A stretch of 32,208 bases of DNA. Source: an uncultured Rhodospirillaceae bacterium. Its GTDB lineage: Bacteria; Pseudomonadota; Alphaproteobacteria; RF32; CAG-239. The position numbers were made by a program, and so were the translations under genes. Position 1 is the first letter of the stretch. Every line of letters begins with the position of its first letter. Shown piece by piece: positions 23,614-32,208 of this stretch. The stretch spans positions 1 to 32,208 of the forward strand of contig ONLJ01000028.1 in NCBI GenBank assembly GCA_900318605.1. The letters are read 5' to 3'. The notes below the pieces were generated by a model that saw only the letters and a list, made by a program, of their open reading frames with translations, ran no database searches and was not told where the DNA came from.

Positions 23614-23931
23614 ATGGGAATAATTTCATATATCGCGAGCAAATGCAAAAACTCCGGTTTTTTGGTGCTTTTGATGTTTTTATTTTCCTATTTTTCTTAT
23701 TTTGCCATTAAAGGCGATCGCGGTTTTTTGAAATATATGTACTTACAGGAAAAGGTCGCCGAAGGCGAAAAAATGCAGGCCGATTATGATAGGCAACATT
23801 CCGAATTGGAAGCAAAAGTGAAACTTTTATCTTCAAACAGTCTTGATTTGGATTTACTTGATGAGCGTGCGCGAGCCGTCTTAAATGTTATCGGTGATGA
23901 TGAGTTTATCCTGCTTGATGAAGATAAATAA
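23614..23931 (+). CDS. FtsB/DivIC-like septum formation initiator
   Basis: A 105-residue bitopic membrane protein: short cytoplasmic N-terminus, one transmembrane helix (about 15-34), a periplasmic coiled coil (about 40-75, EKVAEGEKMQADYDRQHSEL), then a conserved-looking DLDLLDERARAVLNVIGDDE. This layout and the LDERAR segment match alphaproteobacterial FtsB, which joins FtsL and FtsQ in the divisome. AAGGAAA precedes the ATG. It lies 72 nt after lolD, not next to eno or pdhA as in many alphaproteobacteria. Confidence 0.85.
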   Translation: MGIISYIASKCKNSGFLVLLMFLFSYFSYFAIKGDRGFLKYMYLQEKVAEGEKMQADYDRQHSELEAKVKLLSSNSLDLDLLDERARAVLNVIGDDEFILLDEDK

Positions 23932-24015
23932 AATATCGTTTTTTTGTAAAAAATTCATTCCTTTTTAAACCTTTTTTATTATCTTAAGAAAAAATATCTA
24001 TTAAAGAGGTATAAA

Positions 24016-25014
24016 ATGGAAAAAATTGCTATTGTCGGTGCAACCAACAGTTTGGGTCGTGAAATCTTAAATATTTTCGAAGAAAATAATATTAAAGCCG
24101 AAAATGTTATGGCTGTTGATGTAAACAGTCCGCTCGGAACACAGGTTTCGTATGGGGAAGATGTTGACATGGATGTATTTAATTTGGAGGATTTTGATTT
24201 TTCTTCGGTTAAATCGGCGGTGTTTGCAACAACTGAGGAAATTGCTAAACACTATATCAAACGTGCAGTTCAAAAAAAAGTAAAAGTTATAGATTGCTCG
24301 GGAGCTTATGCGCTTGATAATGAAGTTCCTCTGATTTTGAGTGGGTTTAATTCCGAAAAAATAAAAGAAGCAAAGAATGATATTATCGCCTTGCCTTCTC
24401 CTGAGGCGGCGCAAATAATAAAAGCGTTAAGTAAGGTAACGGAAAGTTGCAAAATTACCCGCATGGTTATAAATGCTTATATGCCGGCTTCGGTTTACGG
24501 TAAAGAAGGTATGGATGAGTTATTTACTCAAACACGTAAAATTTTTATGAATGAGCCTTTGGTCGATGATGAAAAGGTATTCAAAAGGCAAATGGCTTTC
24601 AATGTTTTGCCTCAAGTCGGCGAATTTATCGGAGATGAAACAAAATTTGAATGGGCGCTTAATGTCGAAATCAAAAAAATTCTCGGAGCTGATGTTAAAG
24701 TGCATGCAAATTGTGCTTTTGTGCCGTCTTTTGTCGGTATCGGCGAATTTGTTAACGTGGAATGTTCAGATGAGGTCGATGTTGATGAAATTCGTAATAT
24801 TATGCGTGATACTAATGGTGTTATAGTGTTTGATAAGCACGTTGATTGCGGTTATGTTTCGGTAACCGATGTTCAGGGCGAAAGCGACGTTTATGTCAGC
24901 CGCTTGCGTCAAGATGTTTCGGTTGAGAACGGTTTCAGTTTCTGGTGTGTCGCCGATGATTTACGTGCCGGCATCGCTCAGAGTGCGTATGCGTTGGTTA
25001 AAGAATGGATGTAA
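24016..25014 (+). CDS. Aspartate-semialdehyde dehydrogenase homologue lacking catalytic residues (Usg-like pseudoenzyme)
   Basis: The 332 residues align along their length with aspartate-semialdehyde dehydrogenase: NAD(P)-binding start KIAIVGATNSLGREIL, VIDCSGAYA, KRQMAFNVLPQVGEF, and a C-terminal dimerisation domain. Key positions are changed. The Asd motif ANPNCSTIQ reads ALPSPEAAQ (about 125-133), so the catalytic Cys is Pro129. The catalytic Gln of YQAVSGAG is Met156 (YMPASVYG). The RVPV-x-x-GH segment reads FVPSFVGIG, losing the Arg and the His (Ile242). It therefore should not catalyse the Asd reaction and resembles E. coli Usg-type homologues. AAAGAGG precedes the ATG; the MscS gene follows after 9 nt. 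A genuine asd must exist elsewhere if the organism makes diaminopimelate. Confidence 0.82.
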   Translation: MEKIAIVGATNSLGREILNIFEENNIKAENVMAVDVNSPLGTQVSYGEDVDMDVFNLEDFDFSSVKSAVFATTEEIAKHYIKRAVQKKVKVIDCSGAYALDNEVPLILSGFNSEKIKEAKNDIIALPSPEAAQIIKALSKVTESCKITRMVINAYMPASVYGKEGMDELFTQTRKIFMNEPLVDDEKVFKRQMAFNVLPQVGEFIGDETKFEWALNVEIKKILGADVKVHANCAFVPSFVGIGEFVNVECSDEVDVDEIRNIMRDTNGVIVFDKHVDCGYVSVTDVQGESDVYVSRLRQDVSVENGFSFWCVADDLRAGIAQSAYALVKEWM

Positions 25015-25023
25015 GGATTTAAT

Positions 25024-27438
25024 ATGTCAAAGATTTTGAAATATTTTCTGATTTTATTTTTTGCTCTTTCCTTAAATTTTTCTTGCGGTTATTGCGCCGA
25101 AACAGGGCAAAATGATGTTGTTGATGAAGAAATAAGTGCCAATAACATTAGTGAAGAATTGTCTTATGATGAGGCAAAATTAAAGGTTGAGAGTATATAT
25201 CAGGCCTTGCAGGAAGAAGTATCAAAAGAACAAATAGACAGTTATGTTTCCGAGTTGAGTAAAATTGAGACAATACTGACTAAAAAACGCGATAATATCG
25301 AAAAAGATGCTCGATATCTGCAAAAACAGCTTGATGCGTTAAGCGTTGAACCTCAAGAGATTGAAGATGAAACAATAACCAAACAACGCGAAGAAATATC
25401 TCAAAACCTCGCTGCTCAAAACAGAATTATTAAAGAGGCCGATTTACTCATTATTCAAATTGAAGAGTTAACCGTAAAAATTCTTAATTTACGCAATCAA
25501 AAAATTTATGGAGATTTGATTACAAAGCAGTCCGCTTTTATAAATCCGATGGTCTTTTTCAACGGGGTTAAATCCTACGTAATTTTCTTTTGGGATATTG
25601 TAAAATCGCCGCTTGATTGGTATAGCAGTATTCCGCAGCAGCAACGCTCTTATGCGCTTTTCAGCATTATCTCGATGATTTTTATTTTAATAATTGCCTT
25701 GATTATGGCGATTATGCTCAGACGCTTCATCTTAAATAATTGGGGATATAAAGCCGATATCGAAAATCCGTCATTCAACCGTAAATTACTTGCCGCAGTG
25801 GCAGTTGCCATTGCTCGCGGACTGATATTTATGTTTTTGATAATCGGCTGTATAATTTGGATGAGCAGTACTAAAATTTTTGAAGGTACATTATTGGAAA
25901 CAGTATTGATGACTTCATCATTCTGCCTTTTGTTGGTAATAGTCGAATCAACCGTTTCAAGAGTAACATTCGCGCCGAAATTTCCGCAATGGAGGCTCTT
26001 GAATATTTCAGATGAAAAGGCTATGCGCTTTACCAAAATGATTTTCCTGTACATTTTATGTAATGCTCTTGCCTTAATCCAGATGTATATAGCTAAAAAT
26101 TCCGATTATCCGCCGTCAACGCAACACTTTTTGATTATTATATCATGTGCGGTTACGGCATTTTTCTTGATGTGGTTTACCAAAATATGTTTTGAATCTG
26201 ATAAGTCGGAACAACCGGAGCTTTCGGAAAAAGAAGATATAAATGACGATAATAAAGCCGGAGATCACAAACTTAAAATATTGGTGCTTTCTTACTTGTT
26301 CTGCACCTTAACTTTTGCCGCATCATTGTTCGGATATCCGGAACTTTCATTATTTATTTTGCGGCGCACGGTCTTCTCGCTTATTTTGTGCGGCTTATTT
26401 GAAGTTTTGCGCCGGTCGTTGTTGGAAATAATCCGCAAGTTGATTTATTATATGCCGTTTATGAGAAAATTTAAAAACAATAAAAAAACGGCAAATAAAA
26501 TAAACTTTTGGCTTAAGGTAATTATCAACCCGCTGTTGGTTCTGTTTTTGATATTTTCTTTACTTGATTTATGGGGATTGCCGGGCGATTTTATGCTGCT
26601 TGCAATAAAGAAAATTATATTCGGATTTAAAATCGGCGGAATTCAAATTTCACTTATCGCCATAATACTTGGAATTGTCGTATTCTTCGGTTCTTTGGCA
26701 ATTTCGAGAATAATTAAAAATAAGCTTGCGGCAAGTCTTCAAACTTCTGATATGGACGATGGTATCAAACATTCTCTGGTTTCCGGTGTAAGCTTTATCG
26801 GCTTTATTATTTCCATTTTGCTGGCGATAGTGTCGATGGGAATAAATCTGACCAGTCTGGCATTTATCGCCGGTGCTCTTTCGGTCGGTATCGGTTTCGG
26901 TTTGCAAGACGTAATCAAAAATTTGGTTGCCGGTATTATTATCTTGCTTGAGCGTCCGTTTAGGGTCGGCGATTGGGTAATTATGAACGGCGAGGAAGGT
27001 AAAATTAAGCAAATAAATATTCGTTCAACCGAGATGGAGACATTCAAGCGTACAAGTGTTATTATACCGAATGCAACTTTGCTTTCAAGCTCGCTTACAA
27101 ACCTGACACATGACGACAATATGGCGCGACAAACAGTTAAAGTCGGTGTATCATATAATTCCGATCCGGAAAAGGTCAAACAGATATTGCTCGATTGTGC
27201 TAAAGAGCATAAAAATATTTTGCAAAATCCGGCTCCTTATGTATTGTTTCAGGATTTCGGTTCGAGCAGTTTAGATTTTGAGTTGCGTTATTATATCCGC
27301 AATTTGTGGGAATCGTGGACATCGCCGAGTGAAGTGCGTTTTACAATATTTAAGAAATTTGCCGAAAACGGAATAGAAATTCCGTTCAATCAGTTGGTTG
27401 TTTATAACGGCGATAAGTGTGGTAAATCTGAGCAATAG
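25024..27438 (+). CDS. Large MscS-family mechanosensitive channel with periplasmic coiled-coil domain
   Basis: An 804-residue inner-membrane channel that would release solutes under hypo-osmotic stress. A signal peptide (about 1-25, ending GYCA) is followed by a periplasmic coiled-coil region (about 45-165). Then come about ten to eleven transmembrane helices (from about 209 to 625). The MscS core begins near 579 and includes the pore-lining helix FIAGALSVGIGFGLQDVIKN (Gly/Ala-rich), LLERPFRVGDWV near 640 and the C-terminal beta/alpha vestibule to residue 804. The layout resembles DUF3772/MscK-type extended channels. AAGGA precedes the ATG, 9 nt after the pseudo-Asd gene. It ends only 8 nt from the convergent efflux operon. 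Confidence 0.92.
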   Translation: MSKILKYFLILFFALSLNFSCGYCAETGQNDVVDEEISANNISEELSYDEAKLKVESIYQALQEEVSKEQIDSYVSELSKIETILTKKRDNIEKDARYLQKQLDALSVEPQEIEDETITKQREEISQNLAAQNRIIKEADLLIIQIEELTVKILNLRNQKIYGDLITKQSAFINPMVFFNGVKSYVIFFWDIVKSPLDWYSSIPQQQRSYALFSIISMIFILIIALIMAIMLRRFILNNWGYKADIENPSFNRKLLAAVAVAIARGLIFMFLIIGCIIWMSSTKIFEGTLLETVLMTSSFCLLLVIVESTVSRVTFAPKFPQWRLLNISDEKAMRFTKMIFLYILCNALALIQMYIAKNSDYPPSTQHFLIIISCAVTAFFLMWFTKICFESDKSEQPELSEKEDINDDNKAGDHKLKILVLSYLFCTLTFAASLFGYPELSLFILRRTVFSLILCGLFEVLRRSLLEIIRKLIYYMPFMRKFKNNKKTANKINFWLKVIINPLLVLFLIFSLLDLWGLPGDFMLLAIKKIIFGFKIGGIQISLIAIILGIVVFFGSLAISRIIKNKLAASLQTSDMDDGIKHSLVSGVSFIGFIISILLAIVSMGINLTSLAFIAGALSVGIGFGLQDVIKNLVAGIIILLERPFRVGDWVIMNGEEGKIKQINIRSTEMETFKRTSVIIPNATLLSSSLTNLTHDDNMARQTVKVGVSYNSDPEKVKQILLDCAKEHKNILQNPAPYVLFQDFGSSSLDFELRYYIRNLWESWTSPSEVRFTIFKKFAENGIEIPFNQLVVYNGDKCGKSEQ

Positions 27439-27446
27439 ACAATAAG

Positions 27447-28814
27447 TCAGATTCCGGCTGATTTATAGAAGGCTATCATCTGCCTGATTTGCGCGCCTTG
27501 GGCAGAAATTACCGCCTTTTGCGCATTTATAAGGTTTTGACGCATAGTCAGAAGTTCTGAAAATTCCACCAAACCTTTATCATAACGTTGTTGCATAGCG
27601 CTGACCACCTGTTCCATCCTGGCTTTTGCCTCGCGTTGTTTTGCCAATGTTTTGCCGCTCATTTCCCAAGTAACACCGGCATTTTTAATCTCGGCAATCG
27701 CGTTTATCAATGACTTTCTATAAGCCGCTAAATTTTCGGCATAAATTTGTTTTTGCAACTCGATATTATTGCTCAACTTATTCCAATCCAATAGCGGCAA
27801 AACCGCCGTCGGATTATAGTTATAGTTTTGACTTTTGGAAGAAAAAAGTCCGTGCCCGCCCTGCGAGGCATATCCCCAGAAACCGCTGATACTTACATCC
27901 GGATACAGCTCGGCCACAGCCTTTCCGATAAGTGCGTTTTGTGCCGCCAATTTGCGCTCGGTTGCCGCAACATCAGGACGAAGCCGCACCGCTCCCGCCG
28001 GAATCCCGTAAACCAGCTTTTTATTTATGACATAATTGTGCTTGAAAAGCGGTGAATTTTGTGAAGTCATAATCTCAGACGGCAATGTTCCGACCAATAC
28101 CGCCAGAGCATTTTGATAACTTTCGATGTTGCTTTCATAAGCCGGAATATCCGCCTGAGTTTGAGCCAATAAATACTTAGCCTGATTATAAGTTATCGAA
28201 TCAACCAAACCGCTGTTGTATTTTGATTCAACGATTGAAAAAATGTCTTTTTGTAAAGCTTCATTTTCACGTGCCGTTCTTAACAATTCGCGATTTTGTA
28301 TCAAATACGTATAATCGGAGGCAATTTCCGCCGCCAAGGTAATTTTTACGTCTTTTAGTGAATATTCAAAAGCTTCAACTTGAGCTTCGTTAGCTTCGGT
28401 AAGTCTTCTGTTTTTGCCCCATAAATCAAGTTCCCACGAAGCATCAAATCCGGCATTGTAATAGTGTGAATCTGTGGCATATTTTATGTTTTTACTACCC
28501 TTATCATAGTTCCAACCGCCGGTTAGATTGATAAACGGCAAATCGGCTGTTTTATCAATATCCAGTTGCAACCGTGCCTCTTTTAGGCGCGCCGCTGCTG
28601 TTTCAACATCCGGACTTTGCTGCAATCCTTTATCAATCAGAGCCGTCAAATTTTTATCCCCGAGTTCGGCATACCATTTTTGCGGTAATTTATATTGCCG
28701 ATTTAAGCCAAGCTCATTTTTGATTACTTCATCACTGTAAATTTGAGGTCTTTGATAATCTTTACCGACCGTACAAGCGCTTAAAATCAGCAACAGTACC
28801 AAAAGTTTAAGCAT
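27447..28814 (-). CDS. NodT/OprM-type outer membrane efflux lipoprotein
   Basis: Outer-membrane channel of a tripartite RND pump. I start at the ATG at 28814 (455 residues), with a perfect AAGGAG 7 nt upstream; this yields a lipoprotein signal with lipobox LSAC (Cys14). The frame extends 33 codons further, but that is within acrB and lacks signal features. Typical segments are [34 protein letters not shown] and [12 protein letters not shown], and two repeated TolC-type halves. It overlaps the pump gene by 8 nt and is the last gene of the acrA-acrB-nodT order. Confidence 0.93.
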   Translation of the reverse strand: MLKLLVLLLILSACTVGKDYQRPQIYSDEVIKNELGLNRQYKLPQKWYAELGDKNLTALIDKGLQQSPDVETAAARLKEARLQLDIDKTADLPFINLTGGWNYDKGSKNIKYATDSHYYNAGFDASWELDLWGKNRRLTEANEAQVEAFEYSLKDVKITLAAEIASDYTYLIQNRELLRTARENEALQKDIFSIVESKYNSGLVDSITYNQAKYLLAQTQADIPAYESNIESYQNALAVLVGTLPSEIMTSQNSPLFKHNYVINKKLVYGIPAGAVRLRPDVAATERKLAAQNALIGKAVAELYPDVSISGFWGYASQGGHGLFSSKSQNYNYNPTAVLPLLDWNKLSNNIELQKQIYAENLAAYRKSLINAIAEIKNAGVTWEMSGKTLAKQREAKARMEQVVSAMQQRYDKGLVEFSELLTMRQNLINAQKAVISAQGAQIRQMIAFYKSAGI

Positions 28815-31800
28815 CTGATTTCTCCTTTTTTTCAAAAGGAATAAATTTTTCTTTGACGGTTTCAAAAACGGCGTAAAGCGGGGCAATAAATACGATTCCC
28901 ACCAATGTGGCAAAAATCATTCCGTAGAAAACTGCCGTACCGATGGCAATTTGCGAGCCGGCGCCGGCACCGGTGGCAATAATCATCGGAAATACACCCA
29001 AAATAAACGTAAACGCCGTCATCAAAACCGCACGATACCTTTCTTCAGCCCCCTTACATGCGGCATCAATAATACTCATTCCCTGCTCGTGGTACATTTT
29101 GGTAAATTCGACAATCAAAATCGCATTTTTTGCAGCCAAACCGATGAGCATAATCAATCCGAGCTGGGCATAAATACTCAAAGATTGTCCCATAAAATGC
29201 AAGCCGACAAGCGCCCCGAAAATCGCAAACACGGTTGAAAAAATTACCGAAAATGCCAGCATCCAACTTTCATATAAGGCAACCAAAAACAAATAACAAA
29301 AGATTATTGCCAAACAAATTAAAACCGCCGCTTCGCCTTGAGTTTTTACTTCTTGCAAGCTCAATCCGGTCCACGAAATGTTATAATTCTTCGGCATTGT
29401 TTTAATAAGCTCAAGCAATTTTTCAATCGCCGTACCGCTGCTGACCGACGGTTTGCTCAGAGCCGTAACACCGGCTGAGGTATGTTGATTAAATCGGCTG
29501 ATAACCTTGGGCGAAAGTTCGGTTTTTATTACGGCAAAGTTTTTGATTTGAATCATCGCTCCGTTTTTAGCCGTAATATATAAATTACCGATGTCTTCAA
29601 TACTTTTGCGATAATCGTAATCAGCTTGCAAAATAACTTTATTAACCTGACCGTTAAGCGTAATATTATTGATATAGCGCGAACCCAAATTGTTTTGCAA
29701 AACCGAAAATAAGTTTGCCACCGGAATTTGATAGTACTCCAGTTTTGTGCGGTCGATATCAAGATAAATATGCGGTGTCTGTGCCGTAAATGTACTGAAA
29801 GCATAGGAAAAATCGCCGCTTTGATTAACCTTATTCAGATAATTATTCATTTCATTAAAGACATCAATCGCCGTAAGATTATTATCGACGGTTAAAAATT
29901 CAAAAGAAAGTCCGTCGCTGTTGCCGACACCCGGAATGGAAGGCGGAGCAAAAAAGTTAATTTTAGCCCCGTTAATATCGGCAAAATCAGCACTTAAGTT
30001 TGCGGCAATCGCATCGGCGGAAAGCGATTTTGCCTTGCGCTTATCCCAATTTTCAAGCCCTACCACGCCGAGAGCCACATTTTCGCCGTTTCCTCCGAGC
30101 ATACTGTATCCGGCGACCGTTATAAAATATTTAACACCTTTTGTTGTCATAATTTTATCGTTCATTTTATTTAAGACTTCGGTGGTTTCGTTAATACTTG
30201 CGGTATCGGCAAGTTGCAAGTTGGCAAAAATAATTCCCTGATCTTCCTGAGGCAAAAACGAGGTCGCCGTGTACCTAAAACCGATAACGGTAAGCACTAA
30301 AGCCAGTAAAAAAATCAGCATCGTAATCTTCAAATGTGAACTGAAAAAATGTACTGCTTTTAAGTAATGCTTACGGCTGAAATCCAAAAATTTATCAAAA
30401 CCGGCAAAGAAAAAGTTCGGTTTATTATTTAGTGCATTTTTCTTTAATAATATTGAGCAAAGCGCCGGTGACAAGGTTAAGGCATTAAGCGAGGAAAAAC
30501 TCACAGCGGCGGCAATCGTAACGGCAAATTGCTGATATATTTTTCCGGTTATTCCGGCCATCAATCCGACCGGCACAAAAATTGCGAGCAGAACAAACGT
30601 TGTTGCTACTACCGCACCGCCGATTTGTTCCATCGCCTTGATGGCCGCTTCATGCGAGTCGAGCTGTTTATCCATCATCAGATATTGCACGCGCTCAACC
30701 ACAATAATTGCATCATCAACCACCAAACCGATAGCCAGAATCATTGCAAACAGCGTTAAGATGTTGATATTAAATCCCAAAAAATAAATCACGATAAATG
30801 CGGCTATCAATGACACCGGAATGGTAATCAGCGGGATGAGTGTCGTACGCATCTTTTGTAAAAAAATGTATGTTACCAAAACTACCAACATAAAAGTTAC
30901 AATCAGTGTATCGATAATACTTTCAATTGAGGCTCTGACATAATCGGTAGAATCATAAGCCACCTGCAATTCCATGTCTTCAGGCAAAATTTTGGATAAA
31001 TTCTCTATTTCGTTTTTGATGGCATCCATAATTTGTAATGAATTGGAATTCGGCATTTGGTTGACGGCCAAAATTACCGCCGGCGCATTGTCATAAGCGG
31101 ATTGAATATTATAAGTATCAGCACCGAGTTCAATACGCGCAACGTCTTTTAAATAAATAACCGCACCATCATCTGCAGTTTTAACTACAATATTTTCAAA
31201 ATCCTGAACCGTATCCAAAAGGCCTTTAGCCTTTAAATTAAGTACTATTTTATTTTTCTCGTTACTCGGTGCAGCACCGATTGCACCAATTGAAGCCTGA
31301 ACATTTTGATTTTGTACGGAATTTATGATATCGTTGCTTGAAAGTCCGAGCGCCGTCATTTTGGAAGAATTCAGCCATACGCGCATACTGTATTGCGGAC
31401 CGAAAATCTGCACCTGTCCCACGCCTTTGATACGCGAAATATTATTTTTGATATTAGCAAACGCATAGTTACTCAAATATAAATTATCATACGTTTGCTT
31501 TGGTGAGCGCAACACGAGCATTCCGAGCATATTGGCATTTTGTGTGCTTACCTTAACACCATATTTAGTAACTTCTTCCGGTAAGCTTGAAGTTGCCTGT
31601 TGTAAACGGTTTTGTACCTTAACCTGGGCAATATCGGGATCAGTTCCGATATCAAACGTAACAGTTAAGTTGTAAGAACCGTTATCATCGGAAGTTGAGT
31701 TCATATACATCATATTTTCAACACCGTTTATTTCATTTTCAATCGGAATGGCAACCGTATCAACCAAAACATCCGAGCCGGCGCCCAAATAAGTGGCGGA

Positions 31801-31938
31801 GACCACAATTTGCGGTGGCGTAATTTCCGGATATTGTGCGACCGGAAGCTCTTTTAAAGCCATTAAACCCATCAACACCAATACAATAGAAACAACGGCG
31901 GCAAAACACGGCCTGTTGATAAAAAATGCCGAAAACAT
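28807..31938 (-). CDS. RND multidrug efflux pump, AcrB/MexB (HAE-1) family
   Basis: Proton-driven inner-membrane pump of 1043 residues, the full HAE-1 length. It begins [22 protein letters not shown] (first helix) and shows the two large periplasmic loops and twelve-helix pattern. The proton relay is intact: [14 protein letters not shown] (Asp pair near 408-409) and [13 protein letters not shown] (Lys near 937). [12 protein letters not shown] and GAGSDVL are usual for the family. It probably exports drugs, bile salts or other amphiphiles; substrate cannot be read from sequence. The ATG at 31938 directly follows the adaptor stop, with GGAG inside the adaptor end. Confidence 0.97.
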   Translation of the reverse strand: MFSAFFINRPCFAAVVSIVLVLMGLMALKELPVAQYPEITPPQIVVSATYLGAGSDVLVDTVAIPIENEINGVENMMYMNSTSDDNGSYNLTVTFDIGTDPDIAQVKVQNRLQQATSSLPEEVTKYGVKVSTQNANMLGMLVLRSPKQTYDNLYLSNYAFANIKNNISRIKGVGQVQIFGPQYSMRVWLNSSKMTALGLSSNDIINSVQNQNVQASIGAIGAAPSNEKNKIVLNLKAKGLLDTVQDFENIVVKTADDGAVIYLKDVARIELGADTYNIQSAYDNAPAVILAVNQMPNSNSLQIMDAIKNEIENLSKILPEDMELQVAYDSTDYVRASIESIIDTLIVTFMLVVLVTYIFLQKMRTTLIPLITIPVSLIAAFIVIYFLGFNINILTLFAMILAIGLVVDDAIIVVERVQYLMMDKQLDSHEAAIKAMEQIGGAVVATTFVLLAIFVPVGLMAGITGKIYQQFAVTIAAAVSFSSLNALTLSPALCSILLKKNALNNKPNFFFAGFDKFLDFSRKHYLKAVHFFSSHLKITMLIFLLALVLTVIGFRYTATSFLPQEDQGIIFANLQLADTASINETTEVLNKMNDKIMTTKGVKYFITVAGYSMLGGNGENVALGVVGLENWDKRKAKSLSADAIAANLSADFADINGAKINFFAPPSIPGVGNSDGLSFEFLTVDNNLTAIDVFNEMNNYLNKVNQSGDFSYAFSTFTAQTPHIYLDIDRTKLEYYQIPVANLFSVLQNNLGSRYINNITLNGQVNKVILQADYDYRKSIEDIGNLYITAKNGAMIQIKNFAVIKTELSPKVISRFNQHTSAGVTALSKPSVSSGTAIEKLLELIKTMPKNYNISWTGLSLQEVKTQGEAAVLICLAIIFCYLFLVALYESWMLAFSVIFSTVFAIFGALVGLHFMGQSLSIYAQLGLIMLIGLAAKNAILIVEFTKMYHEQGMSIIDAACKGAEERYRAVLMTAFTFILGVFPMIIATGAGAGSQIAIGTAVFYGMIFATLVGIVFIAPLYAVFETVKEKFIPFEKKEKSDA

Positions 31939-32208
31939 TTATTTTTTCTCCGCCGATGTGTTTTTTGCTATTACTTTTTGCCCGATTAAATATGATTCAA
32001 CTGCTTGAGTTACCAATTGTTCTTTTTTTGAAAAATTATTTTCCAGAATATAAGAGGCATCGTTTTCGGTTAAAACTTTAACTTTTTTAAGTTTCAATTT
32101 TTCCTTATCTACCACATAAACATATTTACCGTCATTTTTTGCTACCAGCAAAGGCTTATCAATCACGACAACATCATCATATTTTTTCTCAACCATTACA
32201 TTAACATA
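31939..32208 (-). CDS. RND efflux periplasmic adaptor, AcrA family (3' end only)
   Basis: The last 90 or so codons of a membrane-fusion adaptor; the frame stays open through the right edge (YVNV before MVEKK), so the start is outside the window. The segment VVVIDKPLLVAKNDGKYVYVVD followed by KLKLKKVKV is the membrane-proximal beta domain typical of AcrA/MexA C-termini. It is contiguous with the acrB-type gene. Any TetR-type regulator usually found upstream would be beyond the window. Confidence 0.85.
   Translation of the reverse strand, partial: YVNVMVEKKYDDVVVIDKPLLVAKNDGKYVYVVDKEKLKLKKVKVLTENDASYILENNFSKKEQLVTQAVESYLIGQKVIAKNTSAEKK

Noticed and set aside
26650-27179. Long antisense open frames opposite the MscS gene (120 and 146 codons)
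   Set aside because: They mirror the codon pattern of the real gene, have low-complexity translations without motifs, and no ribosome-binding site or promoter of their own.
28815-28913. 33-codon N-terminal extension of the NodT-type gene
   Set aside because: It lies within the acrB-type gene; the ATG at 28814 has a perfect AAGGAG and starts a proper lipoprotein signal.
1-32208. tRNA or rRNA genes, CRISPR arrays, insertion sequences, phage or toxin-antitoxin modules
   Set aside because: No T-arm-like GGTTCGAATCC sequences, spaced repeats, transposase-like frames or terminal inverted repeats were found by eye on either strand.

Overview
The window is a compact, AT-rich bacterial chromosome segment that reads as an alphaproteobacterium. 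The evidence is a DUF3035/BamF-like lipoprotein next to lspA and a paired M16 peptidase operon, a single LolC/E-type permease with LolD, an S9 protein with an N-terminal extension, and an AcrA-AcrB-NodT efflux operon. A HydE-type [FeFe]-hydrogenase maturase points to an anaerobic, probably fermentative lifestyle. An uncultured host-associated (gut-type) alphaproteobacterium would fit, but that placement is inference. No rRNA, tRNA, CRISPR array, insertion sequence or phage gene was seen.

Layout. 1-2694 (+): 3' end of a TrmA/RlmD-type RNA methyltransferase and transketolase. 2762-3711 (-): rplM-rpsI. 4004-10917 (+): a tight operon lspA, bamF-like lipoprotein, M16 peptidase (active), M16 peptidase (inactive partner), pgi, mutL. 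10979-11833 (-): orphan class I glutamine-amidotransferase-like hydrolase. 12006-13881 (-): rpsM-rpsK-rpoA with its own promoter and a terminator where rplQ would normally follow. 14319-16130 (+): rpsB (with a structured leader) and tsf. 16278-19607: three unrecognised genes around hydE. 19670-21331 (-): DUF192 lipoprotein and a Gfo/Idh/MocA oxidoreductase. 21582-27438 (+): lolC/E, lolD, ftsB-like, a catalytically degenerate aspartate-semialdehyde-dehydrogenase homologue, and a large MscS-type channel. 27447-32208 (-): NodT-type outer membrane factor, AcrB-type pump and the 3' end of its AcrA-type adaptor.

The common theme is core translation plus envelope biogenesis: signal peptidase II, a BAM-associated lipoprotein, Lol export, M16 proteases, a mechanosensitive channel and tripartite efflux. 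Most genes have a recognisable Shine-Dalgarno sequence. Four genes stand apart (10979-11833, 16278-17129, 17168-17722, 18927-19607). Each is a single gene in a promoter-to-terminator cassette, has an A/T-rich leader with no Shine-Dalgarno, and uses more GAG/AAG/ATC-type codons than the neighbours. Three of the four encode proteins I cannot assign to a family. Together with the pseudo-Asd, these are the most interesting items.
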